The notes under the pieces: generated by a model | Told to the model about the DNA's origin: nothing | The model's input: only the letters and a program-made list of their open reading frames with translations | Database searches by the model: none | Assembly: GCA_039806065.1 (NCBI GenBank) | Contig: JBDKJS010000089.1 | Span: 1-6,557, forward strand | Length of the DNA stretch: 6,557 bases | Source: JBDKJS01 sp039806065 | GTDB lineage: Bacteria; Bacteroidota; Bacteroidia; AKYH767-A; 2013-40CM-41-45 | Direction of reading: 5' to 3' | Part shown: piece by piece, positions 1 through 5,478 of the stretch | Layout: every line of letters starts with the position of its first letter | Numbering within the stretch: the stretch's first letter is position 1 | Translations under genes and position numbers: made by a program

Positions 1-159
1 CATGGGTTTTTATTCGTCTTGTTTCTTTTCAATGTTCTTTTGTGTTTTAAAAAGTATTATTGGAAAACTTCATTCGCTCTTACTATAATTTTAATTACCT
101 CCTTTGTTCCTTTTGGAAGCTTTTATGTGGATTCAAAATACTTGAAGCCATTACAATAA
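1..159 (+). CDS. DUF3817-type integral membrane protein, C-terminal part (5' end outside window)
   Basis: Frame 1 is open from the first base to TAA at 157-159 and gives the last 52 residues of a protein. The fragment starts HGFLFVLFLFNVLLCFKKYY, a hydrophobic helix ending in basic residues. A second hydrophobic stretch (about residues 25-42) follows, then a short tail with SFVPFGSFYVDSKYLK. From memory, a His-Gly before a helix and a C-terminal 'P-F-G-(T/S)-F-x-x-D-x-K-x-L' segment are typical of DUF3817 proteins, which are small (about 90-110 residue) inner-membrane proteins of unknown function. If that is right, about half the protein lies upstream. The next gene begins 27 bases after the stop with no visible terminator or promoter between them, so the two are probably cotranscribed. 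The reading frame is clear; the family call rests on a short conserved tail and is moderately secure. Confidence 0.7.
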   Translation, partial: HGFLFVLFLFNVLLCFKKYYWKTSFALTIILITSFVPFGSFYVDSKYLKPLQ

Positions 160-186
160 AATTTAATTAAACAAACAACTAAATAT

Positions 187-561
187 ATGTTGGTTTTCAA
201 AATTATTCGCAATATGGTACTCAATAAGTGCCCAAGATGCGGTCTTGGTCAACTTTTTACATTTAATAATCCTTACCGTATTAAAGGAGCATTAAAAATG
301 GAGGCAGCGTGCAGCCACTGCAATGAGATTTATGAAAAGGAACCTGGCAATTTCTATGGCGCCATGTATGTGAGTTATGCACTCACCACTGGCTGGTTCA
401 TGGTTAATTATGCACTGTATGCATGGGTTTTTACTATTTCAGCTGCATTTTTTTTAAGCTATATAGCAATCAGCATCATCCTACTATCGCCACTTACTTT
501 TAGGTGGTCTCGCAGTTTGTGGATTAGTTTTTTTATCAAGCGCACACCACCCTTGAGCTAA
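187..561 (+). CDS. DUF983 family membrane protein with two CXXC motifs
   Basis: This 124-residue protein has the DUF983 layout. A short N-terminus carries Cys15-Pro-Arg-Cys18, and a second pair Cys42-Ser-His-Cys45 follows about 25 residues later, together suggesting a small zinc-ribbon-like or redox-active head. Then comes the family signature YEKEPGNFYGAMYVSYAL (residues 49-66), which leads into two hydrophobic helices at about 60-78 and 80-103, and a basic C-terminal segment (RWSRSLWISFFIK). Length is normal for the family. The ATG at 187 places the first CXXC at residue 15, as is usual; Met10 (base 214) is an alternative but would leave almost nothing before the cysteines. There is no strong ribosome-binding site, only an A-rich leader. 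The molecular function is not established. In alphaproteobacteria DUF983 genes lie among cytochrome c oxidase assembly genes (known context), so a link to respiratory-complex assembly is possible here but is only inference. A run of eight T at 448-455 lies inside the gene and is in frame. Confidence 0.88.
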   Translation: MLVFKIIRNMVLNKCPRCGLGQLFTFNNPYRIKGALKMEAACSHCNEIYEKEPGNFYGAMYVSYALTTGWFMVNYALYAWVFTISAAFFLSYIAISIILLSPLTFRWSRSLWISFFIKRTPPLS

Positions 562-573
562 GTACACCACCCT
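544..573 (+). repeat. Short direct repeat ACACCACCCT, two copies, 20-base period
   Basis: The ten bases ACACCACCCT occur at 544-553, in the last codons of the DUF983 gene, and again at 564-573, just after its stop. The copies are exactly 20 bases apart. The flanking bases do not match, so this is not a clean tandem duplication. It may be a remnant of slippage, a pair of protein-binding sites, or chance. The C-rich composition stands out against the AT-rich surroundings. Confidence 0.35.
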
Positions 574-638
574 GCTGTTCAGCTCCATTAATCCCCCATT
601 TTATATCAATAACCGAAACTTTATTGTATTTTTTAGGT

Positions 639-646
639 TACATTTG
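639..646 (+). promoter_or_regulatory. Candidate Bacteroidota -7 promoter element for the glutaryl-CoA dehydrogenase gene
   Basis: TACATTTG matches the TAnnTTTG -7 consensus recognised by the primary sigma factor of Bacteroidota. It ends 24 bases before the ATG at 671, which would give a short leader of roughly 18-20 bases. The expected upstream TTG at a spacing of about 19-23 bases is not seen; the only nearby TTG (624-626) is 12 bases upstream, which is too close. The element is therefore only half supported, but its position in the 109-base gap is right. Confidence 0.45.
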
Positions 647-670
647 CAGCAAATTAACCATTAAAAAAGT

Positions 671-1849
671 ATGGCTACAGATCGCTTTCAAGCTCCAGAT
701 TACTATCTATTAGACGACCTTCTTACCAGTGAACACAAGCTAGTAAGAGACAGCGTACGCGAATGGGTGAAAAAGGAAGTTTCGCCAATTGTAGAGGAAG
801 CTTGCCAAACTACCACCTTTCCCCAAAAATGGATCAAAGGCCTTGCAGAGATTGGTGCTTTTGGCCCCTATATTCCAGTAGAATATGGTGGTGGTGGACT
901 CGATCAAATTTCCTATGGCTTAATAATGCAAGAATTAGAACGTGGCGATAGCGGACTCAGATCTACTGCTTCGGTACAAAGTTCTTTGGTGATGTATCCC
1001 ATTTATACCTATGGCAATGAGGCTCAAAGGAATAAATACTTACCCAAACTAGCCTCTGGTGAATGGATGGGGTGTTTTGGTCTTACAGAACCTGATCATG
1101 GTAGCAATCCCAGCGGAATGTTGACTAACTTCAAAGATATGGGCGATCACTATTTACTGAACGGAAGCAAAATGTGGATATCCAATGCTCCTTTTGCGCA
1201 AGTGGCAGTGGTTTGGGCCAAAGACCAAGAAGGCGTAATAAAAGGGTTAATCGTAGAAAGAGGCATGGAAGGTTTTACCACACCCGAAACCCACGGCAAA
1301 TGGAGTTTGAGAGCAAGCGCCACAGGTGAATTAGTGTTTGACAATGTTAAAGTTCCCAAAGAAAATCTCCTACCCAATGTAAAGGGATTAAAAGGCCCGT
1401 TGGGTTGCTTAAACTCTGCCAGATATGGAATTAGTTGGGGTGCCATTGGTGCTGCTATGGATTGCTATGACAGCGCATTGCGTTACTCGAAAGAAAGAAT
1501 CCAATTTGGAAAACCAATTGCAGGCTTTCAGCTAACTCAAAAAAAATTGGCTGAAATGATCACTGAAATTACCAAAGCACAATTACTCACGTGGCGTCTA
1601 GGAGTGCTCAAAAATGAAAATCGTGCTAACCCATCTCAAATAAGTATGGCAAAAAGGAACAATGTGAACATGGCTCTGCAAATAGCTAGAGAGGCTCGTC
1701 AAATTCATGGTGGTATGGGCATCACTGGAGAATACCCTATAATGCGCCATATGATGAATCTGGAAAGTGTAATCACTTATGAAGGAACTCATGACATTCA
1801 CCTGCTCATTACAGGATATGATGTAACTGGAATAAGTGCTTTTGAATAA
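671..1849 (+). CDS. gcdH: Glutaryl-CoA dehydrogenase (acyl-CoA dehydrogenase superfamily), predicted decarboxylating
   Basis: The 392-residue protein is a full-length, soluble, cytoplasmic FAD enzyme that oxidises glutaryl-CoA to crotonyl-CoA plus CO2 in lysine and tryptophan breakdown, passing electrons to electron-transfer flavoprotein. Domains in order are an N-terminal helical domain (about 15-130), a middle beta domain with the flavin segment FGLTEP (136-141) and WISNAP (169-174), and a C-terminal helical domain with ERIQFGKP (275-282) and YEGTHDIH (370-377). By alignment from memory with human GCDH, Glu371 is the catalytic base, Arg97 (in DSGLRS) corresponds to Arg94 that holds the substrate carboxylate, and Glu90 to Glu87. 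Tyr370 before the catalytic Glu is the residue kept in decarboxylating enzymes and replaced by Val in the non-decarboxylating Desulfococcus type. The segments SVQSSLVMYPIY, LRASATG and CLNSARYGISWGAIGAA are also GCDH-like rather than generic acyl-CoA dehydrogenase. The ATG at 671 follows an A-rich leader and gives the expected N-terminus. It appears monocistronic: a promoter element lies upstream and a strong terminator downstream, with no ETF or lysine-pathway gene adjacent. Confidence 0.95.
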   Translation: MATDRFQAPDYYLLDDLLTSEHKLVRDSVREWVKKEVSPIVEEACQTTTFPQKWIKGLAEIGAFGPYIPVEYGGGGLDQISYGLIMQELERGDSGLRSTASVQSSLVMYPIYTYGNEAQRNKYLPKLASGEWMGCFGLTEPDHGSNPSGMLTNFKDMGDHYLLNGSKMWISNAPFAQVAVVWAKDQEGVIKGLIVERGMEGFTTPETHGKWSLRASATGELVFDNVKVPKENLLPNVKGLKGPLGCLNSARYGISWGAIGAAMDCYDSALRYSKERIQFGKPIAGFQLTQKKLAEMITEITKAQLLTWRLGVLKNENRANPSQISMAKRNNVNMALQIAREARQIHGGMGITGEYPIMRHMMNLESVITYEGTHDIHLLITGYDVTGISAFE

Positions 1850-1884
1850 CAAACTATTATACTATAAATTTATTGTTTAATTAC

Positions 1885-1913
1885 AAAGCTGTTTGTCAAA
1901 CAGCTTTTTTTTT
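1885..1913 (+). terminator. Rho-independent terminator after the glutaryl-CoA dehydrogenase gene
   Basis: A perfect 10-base inverted repeat, AAAGCTGTTT (1885-1894) and AAACAGCTTT (1898-1907), is separated by the three-base loop GTC. It runs directly into nine T (1905-1913). It begins 35 bases after the stop at 1849 and ends 59 bases before the next start, so it should separate the dehydrogenase from the outer-membrane operon. Because the stem is A/T at its base, with As opposite the T run, it may also act weakly on the opposite strand, but no gene faces it. Confidence 0.92.
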
Positions 1914-1972
1914 AAGTTTTATTTAACCATTTGCTGTACTAATTTTTGTTATTTAGCATCAGCTAACCGAAC

Positions 1973-4717
1973 ATGAAAAAAATTATATTTTTACTATTAG
2001 TGAGCACTTTCAGTGTGCTTCTATCATTTTCCCAATCAAGTTATCTTATTAGCGCTACAGTATATGATCATACGGGTGTAAAACCATTGACCAATGCTGT
2101 GGTAGTGGCCACTAATATTAATGATAGCACTCTCATTAGTTTCACACGAACCAATGCCGAAGGGTATTTTGTACTTACCGTAAATGAACAATTAGATTAT
2201 TTATTAAATATTTGGCATGGCGGATCTGGCAGTCAGCAAATCATACTACTAGCTGCTAACTTACAACAGCATTTAAATCTTAATAAAATTTTACTTCCTC
2301 TAAAAACCATTGAACTTAATGAAGTCACAGTATATGGTTATGCTGATGCCGTTTATTTCAAAGGAGATACAATGGTTTATACCGCTGATTCCTTTAAAGT
2401 AGCGCCAAATGCGGTTGTTGAAGATTTATTGAAAAAACTTCCAGGAATTAGAGTGGATGCTCAAGGAAAAATTTTTTCTCAAGGCAAGGCAGTGGATCAA
2501 GTACTGGTTGATGGTGATGAATTTTTTGGTGGCGATGCCACTATCGCTACTAAAAACTTAAGTGCCGATGGAGTTGAAACCGTTCAAGTTTATGAAAAAA
2601 AGAATGAAGATGCTAGTGCAGGCGATCAGAAGGAGACCATACAAGTTATGGATCTTAAATTAAAAGATGATGCAAAGAAAGGATACTTTGGAAAAATAAG
2701 TGGTGCTTCAGATTTTAAACAATTTCACCAGGCCGATGCATTATTAAATATTTTTAAAGGATCACGGAAAATTTCCCTCTACGGCTTGGGGAGCAATACA
2801 CCTGAAGGAAATTTTGGTTGGGAAGATATTTTTAAATATGGCCTAGATGAAGAAATGAGCACCTACCAAGATGAGGATGTTTTTTACAGATATTTTAATT
2901 GGGATAATGCTAATGTAGGTATCCCAATTAATTATAAAGCTGGATTCTATTATAATGATCGGTGGGGAAAAAAAACTAAGGTGGGACTTAGTTATGGATT
3001 TGCCAAAAATAAATTAGTAAAGGAAGCAGCTGAGTTTAACCAATATTTTCTTTCCGATACATCTTATTTTAATTCCGTGGAGGATATCAACACGCAAATA
3101 GCCAATCAACACAGAATTAGATTTTCATTAGAAACCGACCTGGATTCACTCACTAAATTAGAATATGAAGGTTCAATAAAATTTAAAGATAATTCTGCAA
3201 CGGTCGAAAACTTCACAGCTTTTTTAGAACAAAATTCAGCAATAAATAGAAGTACACAACTTTTTACTTCTCAAAATGCCAATACTACTACCAGCAATCA
3301 AAGCATTGGAGTTACTAGAAAATTCAATAAAAAAGATAGAAAGCTAAGATTACGTTATTCACTCGATTATGACTTGAATTCAAGTAATGGGTTGCTGCTA
3401 AGCAAGAATACGTTTACCAATAACGCAGCTTTTAATGATAGCCTTAACCAACGTAGAATTAGCGATGGGAATAAGCAGGTACACAATGGGGCAATCACCT
3501 TTACCGAACCATTAAGTAAGAAAGTTAAAGTAGAACTTTCATATGACATAGCTTCAAATAATAAGGCCCTTGAGCGTACTACTTTCAATTTTGAATTAAA
3601 TGACTACACGCAATTCGATAGTCTACTAAGTAATAATTTTAAAACTACTCGAACTTTGCAAAGAGCAGGCATCAAATTTATACATGAACTCAAGAAACGG
3701 ACATTTACCTTAGGATTCAAAGCCAGATCAGTAGAAGCTTCCAATCTAAATTTATATACTGGGAAAAAAATAACGCAAAAAGTAAATGACCTTTTACCCT
3801 TTGCCACTTTCCGTTATCGATTTAATGATAATGCAAGTATTAATGCCAGATATTATACCAATAGCAACCTGCCTGAAATAGCACAATTACAGCCAGTTCC
3901 AGATATCTCTAACCCCAATTTTATATTAGTAGGGAATCCTGATTTGCTCCCAGATTTTAAACATACCATCAGTATTGATGGTTATGCTTTTCGTTCACTT
4001 AGTGGAAATAATAAGTATTTTAATCTCAACTTCGATCGAACAGATAGAGCCATTACCAATAATATAAGTTTTGATTCTCTTGGAAGAAGCGTTACTTCTT
4101 ACAGAAATGTGAATGGTAATCTAACTTTCAATGCAAGTATGGGAGCTGGATTCTACTTCTTTGGAAAAAAATTAATGGTCAGGCCAAACCTGAGTGCAAA
4201 TATTTATAAGACAATTAATTTTATTAATTCAAAGCAAAACATAACAAACCAACTATCTCCAGCTGCTGATTTATACTTCACCTTTGATGTAGATTCTTTG
4301 GTTATCGAAGCTGGAACCAGCCAGAGTATAACAAAGGCCAGAAATACTATTTCAATTAATGGTAATACTAATTTTCGTACGCAATCATTTTATACGTCAT
4401 TGAAATATAAAATCAAACCAGGAATTGAAATTAATTCTTCCGTAAATTATACAAATAACTCTCAACGTACGGCTGGATTTAACCTCACTTACACCATTTG
4501 GAATGCAAATGTTCAAAAAACATTTTTTAAAAATGAAAACCTAATCATTGCAATTGGGGTCACCGATATTTTAAACCAGAACATAAATAATACGCGCAAT
4601 ATTATAGACAATGTTATACAAGATAGAAGTACCAATGTGATTGGGAGATATTTCTTGGCCAAGATTACTTATAAATTTAATAGCAGCAAAACAAAAGAAG
4701 AAAATGAATTTTTTTAA
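1973..4717 (+). CDS. TonB-receptor-like outer-membrane beta-barrel protein (carboxypeptidase-regulatory domain, plug, OMP barrel)
   Basis: This 914-residue envelope protein starts with a Sec signal peptide (MKK, then a hydrophobic core to about residue 19, likely cleavage after Ser20 before Gln21). A carboxypeptidase-regulatory-like beta-sandwich follows at about 23-110 (ISATVYDHTGVKPLTNAVV and TNAEGYFVLTV). Next is the linker ELNEVTVYGYA (114-124), resembling the sequence before the plug in Bacteroidota receptors, and a plug-like region (about 125-240) with VEDLLKKLPGIRVD (149-162), VDQVLVDGDEFFGGD (174-188) and VETVQVYEKKNE (201-212). The rest is long, with alternating polar and aromatic strands typical of an outer-membrane barrel of the OMP_b-brl_3 type. 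The last strand is about RYFLAKITYKFN, followed by a charged 11-residue tail ending FF. Such proteins are usually annotated TonB-dependent receptor or outer membrane beta-barrel protein; the substrate is unknown and no SusD partner is present. It overlaps the downstream GLPGLI gene by 14 bases, a known type of association. No convincing promoter was found in the 59 bases after the upstream terminator. Confidence 0.9.
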   Translation: MKKIIFLLLVSTFSVLLSFSQSSYLISATVYDHTGVKPLTNAVVVATNINDSTLISFTRTNAEGYFVLTVNEQLDYLLNIWHGGSGSQQIILLAANLQQHLNLNKILLPLKTIELNEVTVYGYADAVYFKGDTMVYTADSFKVAPNAVVEDLLKKLPGIRVDAQGKIFSQGKAVDQVLVDGDEFFGGDATIATKNLSADGVETVQVYEKKNEDASAGDQKETIQVMDLKLKDDAKKGYFGKISGASDFKQFHQADALLNIFKGSRKISLYGLGSNTPEGNFGWEDIFKYGLDEEMSTYQDEDVFYRYFNWDNANVGIPINYKAGFYYNDRWGKKTKVGLSYGFAKNKLVKEAAEFNQYFLSDTSYFNSVEDINTQIANQHRIRFSLETDLDSLTKLEYEGSIKFKDNSATVENFTAFLEQNSAINRSTQLFTSQNANTTTSNQSIGVTRKFNKKDRKLRLRYSLDYDLNSSNGLLLSKNTFTNNAAFNDSLNQRRISDGNKQVHNGAITFTEPLSKKVKVELSYDIASNNKALERTTFNFELNDYTQFDSLLSNNFKTTRTLQRAGIKFIHELKKRTFTLGFKARSVEASNLNLYTGKKITQKVNDLLPFATFRYRFNDNASINARYYTNSNLPEIAQLQPVPDISNPNFILVGNPDLLPDFKHTISIDGYAFRSLSGNNKYFNLNFDRTDRAITNNISFDSLGRSVTSYRNVNGNLTFNASMGAGFYFFGKKLMVRPNLSANIYKTINFINSKQNITNQLSPAADLYFTFDVDSLVIEAGTSQSITKARNTISINGNTNFRTQSFYTSLKYKIKPGIEINSSVNYTNNSQRTAGFNLTYTIWNANVQKTFFKNENLIIAIGVTDILNQNINNTRNIIDNVIQDRSTNVIGRYFLAKITYKFNSSKTKEENEFF
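4695..4703 (+). promoter_or_regulatory. Purine-rich ribosome-binding region for the GLPGLI gene, inside the upstream coding sequence
   Basis: AAGAAGAAA lies directly before the ATG at 4704, within the last codons of the upstream outer-membrane gene. It is a weak purine-rich match to a Shine-Dalgarno sequence, as is normal in Bacteroidota, and it supports this ATG over the earlier in-frame ATG at 4641. Initiation here would depend on ribosomes finishing the upstream gene 14 bases downstream, which fits translational coupling. Confidence 0.4.
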
Positions 4718-5417
4718 AATTTGCATCCTTTGCCTCTCACTTTTTAGCAATGTTGTTGCCCAATCTTTTAATCATGTGGTGTATGAACGCAAAACTAATT
4801 TATATAAAAAATTTGCAGATGATAATGTGAAGGACTGGATTGATGAAAGTCAAAAAATAAAATATGATCAATTTGAGCTATTTTTTAATGATTCTCAATC
4901 GGTATTCAAACCAGTGGAAAGTGAACTGCGCGAACAAATGGAATGGAGTACTGATAAAAATTCCGTTTACCAAAATTTCAATCTCAACCAACGATTGAGT
5001 ATAAAAAAAGTATGGGGAGAGTCGGCCTTTACCATCGACTCGCTCTATACTCGTAAATGGAAAATTACTGATAGTAAAAGAATCATCAATGGGCAGCAAT
5101 GCCTTAAAGCCATTTGGCAACCCAATGACTCAACTAGAATTTACGCTTGGTTTAGCATTGATATGCCGCAGCCAGTAGGACCTGAAAGTTTTTATGGATT
5201 ACCTGGAGTTATTCTTGGTTTGGCTACTGAAGATGGAGGTGTAATTTACTTTGCAACACATATTGAGGAACAAATTTTACCTAAAAATATTTTTGATTTT
5301 CCCAGCACAAAAACAAAAATTTACACTTCTGCCGAACTTAAAGCAAAACTTGAAAAAGACTATGGAAAAAATAAGTGGGGAAAGGCCATGATCAAAAATT
5401 TATTTGGGTATTGGTAG
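4704..5417 (+). CDS. GLPGLI family secreted protein
   Basis: The 237-residue protein has a Sec signal peptide (MNFFK, hydrophobic core 6-18, likely cleavage VVA19-Gln20), so it is exported to the periplasm or beyond. The mature part carries the family hallmarks: RKWKITDSKRIINGQQCLKA (117-136, family pattern 'W.I..d.K.I.g..C.KA'), YAWFSIDMPQPVGPESFYG (147-165), and the naming motif as GLPGVI (165-170; Val replaces Leu). A Lys-rich C-terminus (about 211-231) follows. It is slightly short for the family but looks complete. The reading frame stays open upstream to an ATG at 4641, but only the ATG at 4704 gives a signal peptide at the N-terminus, so I chose it. It overlaps the outer-membrane gene by 14 bases (4704-4717). 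GLPGLI proteins are nearly confined to Bacteroidota and often adjoin outer-membrane beta-barrel receptor genes; their function is not established. A lipoprotein is unlikely, since no lipobox Cys follows the core (Cys7 and Cys10 lie inside the hydrophobic segment). Confidence 0.93.
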   Translation: MNFFKICILCLSLFSNVVAQSFNHVVYERKTNLYKKFADDNVKDWIDESQKIKYDQFELFFNDSQSVFKPVESELREQMEWSTDKNSVYQNFNLNQRLSIKKVWGESAFTIDSLYTRKWKITDSKRIINGQQCLKAIWQPNDSTRIYAWFSIDMPQPVGPESFYGLPGVILGLATEDGGVIYFATHIEEQILPKNIFDFPSTKTKIYTSAELKAKLEKDYGKNKWGKAMIKNLFGYW

Positions 5418-5429
5418 CAAATGTTCTAG

Positions 5430-5462
5430 TTGTTAGGCTAGCCACTAAAAATGCTATCTTTA
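5430..5462 (+). promoter_or_regulatory. Candidate Bacteroidota promoter for recJ
   Basis: TATCTTTA (5455-5462) differs at one base from the TAnnTTTG -7 consensus, and TTG at 5430-5432 lies 22 bases upstream, within the usual spacing for the -33 element. Transcription would start near 5468, giving a very short leader before the ATG at 5479. An 8-base palindrome, GGCTAGCC (5436-5443), sits between the two elements. There is no T-tract hairpin in this 61-base gap, so readthrough from the GLPGLI gene is also possible. Confidence 0.5.
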
Positions 5463-5478
5463 CACTTCAATTTTTGTC

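Noticed and set aside
448..455. Eight-T run in the DUF983 gene as a phase-variation tract
   Set aside because: The gene is intact through the run, the run falls in Phe/Leu codons of a membrane helix where T-rich codons are expected, and runs of this length are common in AT-rich genomes.
562..625. Terminator after the DUF983 gene
   Set aside because: Only a five-base GAGCT/AGCTC inverted repeat with a long loop and no T run is visible, which is not a credible intrinsic terminator.
1150..1446. Antisense open frame of 98 codons inside the dehydrogenase gene
   Set aside because: It is a shadow of a strongly supported gene, with no recognisable motif or leader. The same applies to the other minus-strand frames at 1598-1852, 3367-3588, 3604-3807, 4878-5120 and 6315-6542, and to the plus-strand frame at 763-951.
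1926..1948. TAATTTTTG (1940-1948) and ATTTG (1929-1933) as a promoter for the outer-membrane operon
   Set aside because: The first has one base too many between TA and TTTG, the second lacks the TA, and neither has a TTG at the right distance upstream. A promoter must exist after the terminator, but I cannot place it.
2201..2753. Thirteen-base repeat TTATTAAATATTT at 2201-2213 and 2741-2753
   Set aside because: Both copies are in the same frame, encode Leu-Leu-Asn-Ile in unrelated contexts, and consist of common AT-rich codons; chance is sufficient.
4641..4703. In-frame ATG at 4641 giving a 21-residue N-terminal extension of the GLPGLI protein
   Set aside because: It lies deep inside the barrel gene, adds a non-signal sequence before a clear signal peptide, and lacks a ribosome-binding region as good as the one before 4704.
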